Source: Paenarthrobacter sp. JL.01a
Lineage (GTDB): Bacteria > Actinomycetota > Actinomycetes > Actinomycetales > Micrococcaceae
Assembly: GCF_025452095.1 (NCBI RefSeq)
Contig: NZ_CP104877.1
Location: forward strand, 744,001-808,000
Direction of reading: 5' to 3'
DNA length: 64,000 nt
In this document: one piece after another, positions 15,516 through 24,032 of the stretch
How the letters are laid out: the number at the start of each line of letters is the position of its first letter
Numbering within the stretch: the stretch's first letter is position 1
Translations under genes and position numbers: made by a program
The notes under the pieces: model-generated
Told to the model about the DNA's origin: nothing
The model's input: only the letters and a program-made list of their open reading frames with translations
Database searches by the model: none

Positions 15516-17681
15516 ATGGCCAACAACTCCCCAAACACTGCCGTTCCCGTGCAATCAGCAACCCAGCAGGAAGCGCTGGCATGCCTTCGTGAACTCGTTG
15601 GCCACCCGGAAGCCCAGTTCCACGATGGCCAGTTTGAAGCCATCGAAGCGCTGGTGGATGCGGGACGCAGGGCGTTGGTGGTCCAACGTACCGGTTGGGG
15701 CAAATCAGCGGTTTACTTCGTTTCCTCGCTGCTCTTGCGGCGGAGGGGAGCCGGGCCCACGCTGATCGTTTCACCCCTGCTGGCGCTCATGCGTGACCAA
15801 GTTGCCGCGGCTGCACGTGCGGGCGTCCGGGCGGTGGCGATCAATTCCGCCAACGCCCTCGAATGGGACACGGTCCTGGCGCAACTGGCCGCGGACGACG
15901 TAGATGTCCTGCTCGTGTCGCCGGAGCGGCTGACCAACCCCTCCTTCAGGGAGAACCAGCTGCCCGAGCTCATCCGGCGGACAGGACTGCTGGTGATCGA
16001 TGAAGCCCACTGTATTTCCGACTGGGGGCACGATTTCCGCCCCGATTACCGGCGCATCTCGGACCTCATCTCACAGTTGCCCGAGACTGTACCCGTCTTG
16101 GCAACAACTGCCACGGCCAACTCCCGGGTAGTCCACGACATTGAAGAGCAGCTTGGTGCCGGAGTGCTGACCATCCGCGGCGGCTTGGGGAGGGAGTCCC
16201 TGCGCCTGGGGGTGCTCAACCTTCCCGACTCCAGGGACCGTCTCGGATGGCTGCTGACCCACCTGGCTGACTTGCCCGGCAGCGGCATCATCTACACGCT
16301 GACGGTATCTGCGGCCGAAGACACCGCCCGGCTCCTCGCCGAGGCCGGACATAACGTCCTGTCCTACACGGGCAGGACGGACCCCGCAGACAGGGAGCGG
16401 GCAGAGCAACTGCTCAAGGACAACCAGGTGAAAGCCCTTGTAGCCACCTCCGCCCTGGGCATGGGATTCGACAAGCCGGACCTCGGCTTCGTGATCCACC
16501 TCGGTGCTCCGTCGTCACCTGTCGCCTATTACCAACAGGTCGGTCGTGCAGGCCGTGGTGCAGCCAATGCAGACGTCCTTCTCCTGCCGGGCTCAGAGGA
16601 CCGCGAGATCTGGCAATACTTTGCCACTGCATCCATGCCATCGGAAGAAAAGGCCGCGGCCGTGCTGGCTGTGCTCGGCGATGCCGGCTCTGCCATGTCC
16701 ACCGTCGCGCTGGAAGCACGCGTAGACCTTCGGCGCACGCCTTTGGAGCTTCTCCTGAAGGTTCTGGCCGTAGACGGAGCCGTCGAGCGCGTAGGCGGAG
16801 GCTGGAGGTCAACCGGACGGCCGTGGCATTACGACGCCGAACGCTACGCCCGCATTGCCGAGGCCCGGGTAGACGAGCAGGATTCCATGGTGGTCTACCA
16901 GGACACAGCCGGATGCCGGATGGAGTACATTACGTCAGTCCTCGACGACGAGACAGCTGCCCCTTGCGGGCGCTGCGACAACTGTGCGGGCCGCTGGTTC
17001 CCCGTTGACGTGGCGGAATCTGCTGCGGATGCGGCCGGGCAGACGCTCCGCCGGGCAGGGATCGCCGTGGAACCGCGGCTTCAGTGGCCCAGTGGTATGG
17101 ACCGGTTGGGCGTCGCCGTCAAGGGAAAGATCAAGCCGGACGAGAGCATGGCCGAGGGTCGCGTTCTTGCCAGGCTGACGGACCTGGGTTGGGGTGGTGC
17201 TTTGCGTGAACTGTTCGCAGCAGGCGCACCGGACCGGGTGGTCGATCCGGAAATGCTGCAGGCCTGCGTCCAGGTTCTGCGGGAGTGGTCCGGGGCCGAG
17301 GGCGGAACCCCATGGAGCGGAGCAGGCCGGCCCGCCGCTGTCGTCAGCATTCCCTCGCGCAGCAAACCACAACTGGTTGAGTCGCTGGCTCAGGGAATCG
17401 CCGGGATCGGCAGGATGCCATACTTGGGCCAGCTTCAGGTGGCTCACGGAGGACCCACCGGCTCGCGGGGAGGCAACAGCGCCTACAGGCTCGCCGGGGT
17501 GTGGGAACGGCTGGTTGTGGGGCCGGAACTTGCCCAGGCATTGTCGGGGATCGGGAGCCAGCCAGTGCTTTTGGTGGACGATCTGGTCGACAGCCGGTGG
17601 ACCATGACAGTGTCCGCGCGCGCGTTGCGTCAGGCGGGTGTTGCAGCAGTACTTCCCCTTGCGCTGGCACAGGCGGGGTAG
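15516..17681 (+). CDS. RecQ-family DNA helicase with C-terminal phosphoribosyltransferase-like domain
   Basis: A 721-residue protein. The N-terminal 350 residues are a superfamily 2 helicase: Walker A RTGWGKSAVYF (near 66), SPLLALMRDQV, the RecQ-type DEAH box IDEAHCISDWGHDFRPDY (near 162), ATTATA, and motif VI QQVGRAGRG (near 345). A cysteine cluster CGRCDNC (near 490) is the RecQ zinc site. The rest is not the usual RecQ HRDC domain. It ends with QPVLLVDDLVDSRWTMTVSA, the PRPP-binding loop of phosphoribosyltransferases such as ComF, preceded by a VESLAQGIAGIGRM region. It probably unwinds DNA in repair or recombination. The role of the C-terminal domain is unknown. Confidence 0.9.
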   Translation: MANNSPNTAVPVQSATQQEALACLRELVGHPEAQFHDGQFEAIEALVDAGRRALVVQRTGWGKSAVYFVSSLLLRRRGAGPTLIVSPLLALMRDQVAAAARAGVRAVAINSANALEWDTVLAQLAADDVDVLLVSPERLTNPSFRENQLPELIRRTGLLVIDEAHCISDWGHDFRPDYRRISDLISQLPETVPVLATTATANSRVVHDIEEQLGAGVLTIRGGLGRESLRLGVLNLPDSRDRLGWLLTHLADLPGSGIIYTLTVSAAEDTARLLAEAGHNVLSYTGRTDPADRERAEQLLKDNQVKALVATSALGMGFDKPDLGFVIHLGAPSSPVAYYQQVGRAGRGAANADVLLLPGSEDREIWQYFATASMPSEEKAAAVLAVLGDAGSAMSTVALEARVDLRRTPLELLLKVLAVDGAVERVGGGWRSTGRPWHYDAERYARIAEARVDEQDSMVVYQDTAGCRMEYITSVLDDETAAPCGRCDNCAGRWFPVDVAESAADAAGQTLRRAGIAVEPRLQWPSGMDRLGVAVKGKIKPDESMAEGRVLARLTDLGWGGALRELFAAGAPDRVVDPEMLQACVQVLREWSGAEGGTPWSGAGRPAAVVSIPSRSKPQLVESLAQGIAGIGRMPYLGQLQVAHGGPTGSRGGNSAYRLAGVWERLVVGPELAQALSGIGSQPVLLVDDLVDSRWTMTVSARALRQAGVAAVLPLALAQAG

Positions 17682-17803
17682 CCGGCAGTAGGAAAGCGTC
17701 ATGTTGTGATCGCTCCCACATCAGGTCTATAGGATCGAGGAAACGCTGATTCTGCTCAACCGCTGAGCCAGCCGCAGAGCGCAGCCGAACCTGGACCGGA
17801 GCC

Positions 17804-19243
17804 ATGACCACAAGACCCAGCGCCCATGTCACCGATGCCAGCCAAACCAGCTGGCGGCCGCGTTTGGCCTTGCTGGTCGCGGCGACGTTCTTCATGGAGT
17901 TCCTTGACGGGACGATCCTGACTACGGCCATTCCAAGCATCGCCTCCGACTTCCGGGTTGCTCCAGCGGACATCAACATCACCATGACGGCATACCTGGT
18001 CACTGTCGCGATGGGGATCCCGCTGAGCAGTTGGCTGGCTGAACGCTTCGGTGCCCGCAGGATCTTCTGCCTGGCGATCTCCGTCTTCACCATCGCATCC
18101 CTGCTCTGCGCGGTGAGCCCCGATCTGACCATGCTCACACTCAGCCGAGTGGCCCAGGGGATGGGCGGGGCCATGATGGTACCCGTGGGAACCTTGGTAG
18201 TCCTGCGGGGTACGCCCAAGTCCGAGCTCCTCCGAGCAACCGCTTATCTGGTCTGGCCGGGGCTCCTGGCCCCCGTCCTGGCTCCGATGGTGGGCGGGGC
18301 CCTCACCACTTTCCTTTCGTGGCACTGGATCTTCATTATCAACGTTCCCTTGGGCCTGGCGGCATTCATCGCCGCGCTCAGGTTGGTTCCGCGCACACAG
18401 TTTGACGGCGGCCGCCGCCTCGACTGGTTTGGCCTCCTGCTGACTACCTTGGGCGTGGGAGCGTTGGTGGTCGGTCTTGAAACCCTGGGCGGCCACGCCT
18501 CCAACCTCCTTGCAGTCCTGGTGGTGGTAGCCGGGGTGCTTTCACTGGCCGGGGCAGTTTTCTGGATGAGGAAGGCCAAGGTACCGCTCTTTAACCTCAG
18601 TGTGTTTGGCACCAAGACCTTCCGGGCCACCTCCACGGGCGGGTTCATTTACCGGCTGACCATCAGTTCCGTGCCATTCCTGCTGCCCCTGATGTTCCAG
18701 GACGGTTTCGGATGGGATCCCCTGAAAGCCGGCGTCATGGTCGCGGCGGTGTTCGTGGGCAACATCGGCATCAAGCCAGCCACGACGCCGCTCATCAGGC
18801 GCTTCGGTTTCAAAGCCGTCCTGGTATTTGCTTCCTTGGCCTCGGCCGTGACGTTCGCCCTGTGTGCTTTCCTCAACGCGCAGACGCCCGAACCCCTGAT
18901 TTTTGCTCTGCTGCTGTTCAGCGGCGCTTTCCGCTCCATCGGATTTTCCGCGTACGCCTCCGTGCAGTACGCGGACATCGTTCCCGGTCAGCTGCCTTCC
19001 GCCAACGCGATCTCGGCCACGCTGGTTCAGCTGGCGGCTGCGGCCGGAATCGCTGTCGGGGCCTTGTTCCTGCGCCTCTTTGACGCGACACGCCTGTTCG
19101 GCCCTGACCACTCGGGAGCCTACAAAGGGGCGTTCATCGCCATGGCTGTCCTGATGCTGATCAGTACCATCGACAGCCTGACGTTGCACCGTCACGCGGG
19201 AGCGGAAGTCAGCGGAGCAGCGGCCGGGACGGACCGCAGCTGA
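17804..19243 (+). CDS. MFS multidrug-type efflux transporter (DHA2 family)
   Basis: A 479-residue polytopic membrane protein of the EmrB/QacA (DHA2) group, which exports drugs or metabolites in exchange for protons. The first helix carries FFMEFLDGTILTTAIPSIA, a typical DHA2 start with an Asp in the membrane. The motif-A loop is LAERFGARRIF, and the motif-C helix is LVWPGLLAPVLAPMVGGALT. The start ATG at 17804 is preceded by CGGAG. It stands alone between the helicase gene and tRNA-Ser with no regulator beside it. The substrate is unknown. Confidence 0.9.
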   Translation: MTTRPSAHVTDASQTSWRPRLALLVAATFFMEFLDGTILTTAIPSIASDFRVAPADINITMTAYLVTVAMGIPLSSWLAERFGARRIFCLAISVFTIASLLCAVSPDLTMLTLSRVAQGMGGAMMVPVGTLVVLRGTPKSELLRATAYLVWPGLLAPVLAPMVGGALTTFLSWHWIFIINVPLGLAAFIAALRLVPRTQFDGGRRLDWFGLLLTTLGVGALVVGLETLGGHASNLLAVLVVVAGVLSLAGAVFWMRKAKVPLFNLSVFGTKTFRATSTGGFIYRLTISSVPFLLPLMFQDGFGWDPLKAGVMVAAVFVGNIGIKPATTPLIRRFGFKAVLVFASLASAVTFALCAFLNAQTPEPLIFALLLFSGAFRSIGFSAYASVQYADIVPGQLPSANAISATLVQLAAAAGIAVGALFLRLFDATRLFGPDHSGAYKGAFIAMAVLMLISTIDSLTLHRHAGAEVSGAAAGTDRS

Positions 19244-19304
19244 AGGACACCCGGGCTGGGGACGCCAAAAACCCGAGCCCGCGCCACGCCACTTAAACGC
19301 AAAA

Positions 19305-19328
19305 GGTCCCGGTTCGAAAACCGGGACC
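19305..19328 (-). terminator. Terminator of tRNA-Ser (GCT)
   Basis: A perfect 10-bp stem GGTCCCGGTT/AACCGGGACC with a four-base loop is followed on the minus strand by TTTT, seven bases after the tRNA end. Confidence 0.82.
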
Positions 19329-19334
19329 AATTCG

Positions 19335-19423
19335 CGGAGACGGGGGGATTTGAACCCCCGGTCGAGTTTAACCCCGACCCTTCATTAGCAGTGAAGTCCA
19401 TTCGGCCGCTCTGGCACGTCTCC
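19335..19423 (-). tRNA. tRNA-Ser (anticodon GCT)
   Basis: A class II tRNA with a long variable arm. The acceptor arms are GGAGACG and CGTCTCC, the anticodon stem CTTCA/TGAAG encloses CTGCTAA with anticodon GCT, and the T-arm is GGGGGTTCAAATCCCCC. CCA is not encoded. Confidence 0.95.
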
Positions 19424-19513
19424 ATCCGCTATTGCTAGCCCACCAAGGATACGCAGAAGGTGTCGTCCAGTGCAAAACAGCCGTGCAATCCAGTGTCAGC
19501 GTCCTGGAAGGGG

Positions 19514-21718
19514 TTACTTGCTCCCGGCCAGTGCGAGCCACAGGAAGTGGTTGCTCCGGGCTTGGAGCGCTGCAGCTTGCCTGTTGTCGGACGCTCCGGC
19601 GTGCCCGCCCTCCAATGCCTCGTGGAACCACACGTTCGGGATGCCCATGGCTTGCATCCGTGCCGCCATCTTCCGGGCCTGCACAGGGCTCACCCGGTCG
19701 TCGGAGGTCGCCGTCCAGATGAACGTTTCGGGATACTCGATGCCATCGCGCAGCAGGTGGTACGGCGAGAACGTCCGGATGAATTCCCATTGCTCAGGGA
19801 CATCTGGGTCACCGTATTCGGCGATCCAGGAGTAGCCCGCCGAAAGCTTGGTGTACCGGCGCATGTCCAGGAGCGGTACGCCGCAGGAGACGGCACCAAA
19901 GAGTTCGGGGTACTGGGTGAGCATGTTGCCCACCAGGAGGCCTCCGTTGGAGCCGCCGACGCAGCCAAGCCGGCGCCGGCTGGTGACGCCGCGAGAGATC
20001 AGGTCCTTGGCTACGGCGGCGAAGTCCTCGTAGGCGCGGTGCCGGTTCTCTTGGAGCGCAGCACGGTGCCAAGAAGGGCCGTACTCTCCGCCACCGCGGA
20101 TGTTGGCCACAACATAGACACCGCCGCGGGAGTGGGCGGCAGCCCCGACGTCGGACGTTGTGCGGCGCTCCAGCCAGGCCCGTCCGATGGTGCCGCTGTA
20201 GGCCGGAGTCCGGGAAACCTCGAAACCGCCGTAGCCGGAGAGCTGGGTGGGGTTCTCGCCGTCGAGCACCAGGTCCTTGGACGCAACCTGGAAATACGGG
20301 ACCTTGGTCCCATCCGAGGAGGTGGCGAAGTGCTGCTGGACTTCATAGTCGGCTTCGTTGAAGAACGACGGCGACCGCTTCACCACCGAGTGCTCGCTCG
20401 CCACGCCAGCGGACGCTGACCCGGAGGATGAAGGACCAAGCGTGCCCCGGGTCAAGGTGGTGGGCGTCGTGAAACCGGTGGCCACCAACCAGAAGTCATT
20501 CCCGGCGCCGGATTCAGCGTCGTCTTCATCGTCCACGGCGTAGGCGTTGACATCATGCAGGGGAGGGCAGGCATCCAGGATGGTGGAAGCCCACGTCCCG
20601 TCGCTGTCCACAGAAGATGGGTCCAGCACGCGGATCTCCGAGGAAACGTCCCGGAGCAGGTTCAGCAGCAGGTAGTCCTTGGCCCAGCTCCAGGACTGCA
20701 ACGAGGTGTGTGCATCAGGGGTGAAAAGAACCAGCAGGGCACGCGAACCGGCAAGGTAGCTCTCGAAATCCGCTGCCAACAAGGATCCGGCCGGGTACGT
20801 TACATCGTCCACCTCCCAGTCACCCTGGGGCCGGAAGAGCAGCCAATCGCGGTGGGCGCTGAGGTTCACATCGGTGGGAACGTCGATGGGCACCCATGAG
20901 TCGTCCCGGAGCAACCACGTGCTGCGGTTGTAGAAGTCGATGTAGTCCACGGCGAAGGTCCGCTCGTAGCCGGGAGTGGAGTCGTGCGCCACCATGGCAA
21001 GCATGTGGTTTTCGGGGATTTCGAAGAGGCGTTCAGCGTCCGCAAGCAATTGACCGCGGCGAAGCTTGACGCCGGTCCGTGCGTAGGAGGAGGACGTTGC
21101 GGGCAGGCCTTCGGCGGTGCTGGACACCAGAAGGGTGTCGGCATCAAGCCAGCTCACGTTGCCCTTGGCTGTAGGGATGTCGAAGCCACCTGCCGCCGGG
21201 TCCACGAAGGTGCGGGATTCGACGTCGAACTCCCGGTGCCGGTCGGCGTCGCCGCCGTCGGGGGAGAGCGAAACCATGGCCAGGCGGTAATCGGAACCGT
21301 CGGCGGGACGAAGGAAACCGGCGCCGTGGAAGACCCATTCGACGCCTTCCGCGGCTGCCAGGGCATCGATGTCGAGCAGCACATCCCACTCCGGCTGGTC
21401 GCTGAGATAGCTCTCCCACGTGGTGCGGCGCCACAGGCCCTTGGGGTGCTCCTGGTCCTTCCAGAAGTTGTAGTAGAAATCGCCGCGTTTGTTCACCATG
21501 GCGATCCGGTCCGTGGAGTCCATGACTTCCAAAATGCCGGACTGGAGCACCGCATAATCGGCGTCTTCCAGCAGTTCCTCTGTGCGTGCGTTCTGTTCCC
21601 TGACCCAGGCGAGCTGTTCTTCGCCGTGGATGTCCTCCAGCCAGGCGTTCTCATCCGTGGGTTCCGGCGCTGCGGCATTCTCTGACAATGGCGAGGGATC
21701 AGCTGCTGTGGTGGTCAT
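19514..21718 (-). CDS. S9-family serine peptidase (prolyl oligopeptidase type)
   Basis: A 734-residue cytoplasmic peptidase: an N-terminal beta-propeller (WLEDIHGEEQLAWVREQN near the start is typical) followed by an alpha/beta-hydrolase domain. The triad is visible: Ser in GGSNGGLLVGN, Asp in TSDDRVSPV and His in EGGHAGA near the C-terminus. Such enzymes cut short peptides after proline or related residues. I use ATG 21718 because the upstream residues of the longer frame are not family-like. It is divergent from the FAD/NAD(P)-binding protein gene with only about 60 bases between, so the two share a promoter region. Confidence 0.93.
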   Translation of the reverse strand: MTTTAADPSPLSENAAAPEPTDENAWLEDIHGEEQLAWVREQNARTEELLEDADYAVLQSGILEVMDSTDRIAMVNKRGDFYYNFWKDQEHPKGLWRRTTWESYLSDQPEWDVLLDIDALAAAEGVEWVFHGAGFLRPADGSDYRLAMVSLSPDGGDADRHREFDVESRTFVDPAAGGFDIPTAKGNVSWLDADTLLVSSTAEGLPATSSSYARTGVKLRRGQLLADAERLFEIPENHMLAMVAHDSTPGYERTFAVDYIDFYNRSTWLLRDDSWVPIDVPTDVNLSAHRDWLLFRPQGDWEVDDVTYPAGSLLAADFESYLAGSRALLVLFTPDAHTSLQSWSWAKDYLLLNLLRDVSSEIRVLDPSSVDSDGTWASTILDACPPLHDVNAYAVDDEDDAESGAGNDFWLVATGFTTPTTLTRGTLGPSSSGSASAGVASEHSVVKRSPSFFNEADYEVQQHFATSSDGTKVPYFQVASKDLVLDGENPTQLSGYGGFEVSRTPAYSGTIGRAWLERRTTSDVGAAAHSRGGVYVVANIRGGGEYGPSWHRAALQENRHRAYEDFAAVAKDLISRGVTSRRRLGCVGGSNGGLLVGNMLTQYPELFGAVSCGVPLLDMRRYTKLSAGYSWIAEYGDPDVPEQWEFIRTFSPYHLLRDGIEYPETFIWTATSDDRVSPVQARKMAARMQAMGIPNVWFHEALEGGHAGASDNRQAAALQARSNHFLWLALAGSK

Positions 21719-21777
21719 GGCCCCATCCAAGCAACACTGTTCGACGGTAGGCAAGTCACGCAGAGTTAGGCTTGAGC

Positions 21778-23751
21778 GTGGCTAAATCGCAAACCAACCG
21801 TGTTGCCCTGCTGGGGGCCGGCCCTCGGGGCACCAGTGTCCTTGAGCGGTTGCTCGCGAACTGGGCTGCCGGGGACACCGAGGGAGCCACCCTCCACATC
21901 CATGTTGTGGATCCTTTCCCTGCCGGTTCCGGGCACGTCTGGCAGCCCGGGCAGTCCCGCCTGTACTTGATGAATACACAGGCGTTCTACCCGACACTGA
22001 TCCCCGAGGATCCCGAGCTCGCAACCCCGCTGACGGGTGGCTCCTTCGACCAGTGGCGAGAGGCCCGACGTCGTGATGGTGCGGGCCTGGACGACGCCGA
22101 AAAAGCCGAGCTGGCCACCCTGGAATCACACGACTTCCCCAGCCGCGCCCTGTACGGGCGCTATCTGCGCCAAACCCTGGAGGGGCTGCTGGACCGGCTG
22201 CCCGACGGCGTCGAGGTCACCTTCCATGAAATGCCCGCCGTTGCTGCGCGTCCGGTTGACGGGAAGTTCGACGTCGAACTCGCCGACGGCACGACGCTCA
22301 CCGTCGGTTCGGTGGTGCTGGCGTTGGGGCACATCGAATCGCGGCTCAACCCTGAGCAGAAGTCATTCAAGCGCGCGGCCGACGAGCTGGGCTTGGCGTA
22401 TTTCCCGCCGGCACCGCCCGCGGATGTGGATTGGCAGGCGGTGCCGGACAGCCAACCCGTTCTTGTCCGGGGCATGGGCTTGAACTTCTTTGACGTGATG
22501 GGCCAACTGACGGAGGGTCGCGGAGGCAAGTTTGTCGAGGCAGGGGTGCCCGGAGCCGGTGTCCTGGAGTACCGGCCATCGGGCCGTGAACCCAGGATCT
22601 TCGCTGCCTCCCGCCGCGGTACGCCGTACCGGGCCAAGGCAGGGCTGGACGGCTACTACCCACGCAGCATCACCATGCGGTACCTGACAGAAGACGCGGT
22701 TGACCGGTTCCGGGCAGCAGGCATCCAGCCCGGTTTCGACCACGATCTCTGGCCGTTGCTGCACAGGGATGCGTTGTGGGCCTACTACTCAACGCTGGCC
22801 AGGTCCCAGCCCGCCGCGATCAAGGATCCGGCACAGTTTTTGGCCGACCTGCAGGACGCGCTGCAACCGCATGCCCACACCACGGCGCACTGGGAACACG
22901 ATGTGGAGGTCCTGGTTGAAAAGCACGTGGTTGCTTCGCGCCGTTTGAATCTTCGTGGGCTCGCGGCGCCGTTGGCGGGACGGACGTTCGCGTCACGGCG
23001 TGACCTGGATGCCGCGATCACCGCCTACCTGGACGACGACGCCCGGCGCTCGGCTTTGGGTGAAGCCGACCCCGTGAAGATGGCCATTGGGGCACTCCAC
23101 ACCGGCCGGGCGATCCTCAAGACTGTCGTAGCGGACGGCGGCATCACGGACGAGTCCTGGTTGGCCGGTCTGCGTGGCTGGTTCGAATCGTTTGTCGAAG
23201 GACTGGCCAGCGGGCCGCCCGCGCTCCGCTCGGAGCAGCTCGCCGCCTTGGCGCGTGCCGGCGTCGTAAGTTTTGTCGGACCGGACCCCAAGTTCAGCGT
23301 CGATCGCAGCGCAAAGGTGTTCCGGGCGGCTTCGCCGTGGGTTCACGACGGGCCCGTGGAGGCGGAGACCCTCATTGAGGCGATGTCGCCGGCGAACAGG
23401 GTGGGCATCAATATTTCCCCGCTGCTTGAGCAACTCATGGCCGACGGCCTGGTGCGGACCAAGATCATGATGAGCGTTGAGGGCACCCCCATGCAGACCA
23501 CCGGCCTTGACGTCGAACCGCACCCGTACCGCCCGATAGCCGCCAACGGGTCCGTTACGGAAAACATGTACGTGCTCGGGCTGCAGTTGTCTGCGTCGCA
23601 GTGGGGCAATGCCATCGCCGCGGAGGCCCGTCCCCGCACCGGCCCCGCCTATGCCAGCGGGCAACGGACCCTGCGCGACGCCGACGAAATCGCCCGTAGC
23701 ATTCTGGGACTCCAGAGCCCCCGGGTTGCGTCACCAGCCAGCCTTCGTTAG
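21778..23751 (+). CDS. FAD/NAD(P)-binding protein (PF13454 type)
   Basis: A protein of 657 residues with an N-terminal Rossmann fold VALLGAGPRGTSVLERLL and a conserved WQPGQSRLYLMNTQ region. A second nucleotide-binding part follows around VLALGHIESRLNPEQ. This matches the FAD-NAD(P)-binding family found in many actinobacteria and related to flavin monooxygenases, but the reaction is not known. GTG 21778 is preferred: the AGTTAGG site ends seven bases before it, while TTG 21772 is too close. No membrane segment or signal peptide is seen. It lies about 45 bases upstream of the glycine riboswitch and is not linked to it by function as far as I can see. Confidence 0.82.
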   Translation: MAKSQTNRVALLGAGPRGTSVLERLLANWAAGDTEGATLHIHVVDPFPAGSGHVWQPGQSRLYLMNTQAFYPTLIPEDPELATPLTGGSFDQWREARRRDGAGLDDAEKAELATLESHDFPSRALYGRYLRQTLEGLLDRLPDGVEVTFHEMPAVAARPVDGKFDVELADGTTLTVGSVVLALGHIESRLNPEQKSFKRAADELGLAYFPPAPPADVDWQAVPDSQPVLVRGMGLNFFDVMGQLTEGRGGKFVEAGVPGAGVLEYRPSGREPRIFAASRRGTPYRAKAGLDGYYPRSITMRYLTEDAVDRFRAAGIQPGFDHDLWPLLHRDALWAYYSTLARSQPAAIKDPAQFLADLQDALQPHAHTTAHWEHDVEVLVEKHVVASRRLNLRGLAAPLAGRTFASRRDLDAAITAYLDDDARRSALGEADPVKMAIGALHTGRAILKTVVADGGITDESWLAGLRGWFESFVEGLASGPPALRSEQLAALARAGVVSFVGPDPKFSVDRSAKVFRAASPWVHDGPVEAETLIEAMSPANRVGINISPLLEQLMADGLVRTKIMMSVEGTPMQTTGLDVEPHPYRPIAANGSVTENMYVLGLQLSASQWGNAIAAEARPRTGPAYASGQRTLRDADEIARSILGLQSPRVASPASLR

Positions 23752-23796
23752 TGTGTGAGCTGCATCACCCGTTGGGTGTGCGCGCTTTTGATCTGC

Positions 23797-23984
23797 GGCG
23801 GGAGAGCCCTGCCGGTACATTTCGTCAGGCGCCGTAGGAGCAAACCCTCCCCAGGAATCTCTCAGGCCCATGTACCGCCGCGGCGAGGCAACTCTGGAAA
23901 GCAGTCCGGCCACCGGACTCACCGAAGGTGCAAGCAGGCCCATGCCTGCGGAAACTCTCAGGTCTACCTACAGAGCGGGGAGGA
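23797..23984 (+). ncRNA. Tandem glycine riboswitch
   Basis: Two glycine aptamers in series. The first has GGGAGAG, GCGCCGTAGGAGCAA and GGAATCTCTCAGG. The second has ACTCTGGAAAG, CACCGAAGGTGCAAGCA and GGAAACTCTCAGG, then ACAGAGCGGGGAGG. These are the diagnostic conserved blocks of the gcvT-type element. It ends 48 bases before a CycA-type glycine/D-alanine/D-serine transporter, so glycine should directly set transporter expression. No classical terminator follows, so control may be at translation. Confidence 0.93.
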
Positions 23985-23996
23985 ACCCGAATCAAT

Positions 23997-24014
23997 GCGG
24001 CACCACAGTGCCGC
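23997..24014 (+). promoter_or_regulatory. Hairpin between riboswitch and start codon
   Basis: GCGGCAC and GTGCCGC form a 7-bp stem with a four-base loop, ending nine bases before the CGGAG ribosome-binding site. There is no T-run, so it is not a classical terminator. It may be part of the expression platform. Confidence 0.45.
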
Positions 24015-24032
24015 CTGAACGACGGAGTTCCT

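Noticed and set aside
13960..15765. 601-codon plus-strand open frame across manB and into the helicase gene
   Set aside because: It is antisense to a well-recognised phosphohexomutase and has no family motifs.
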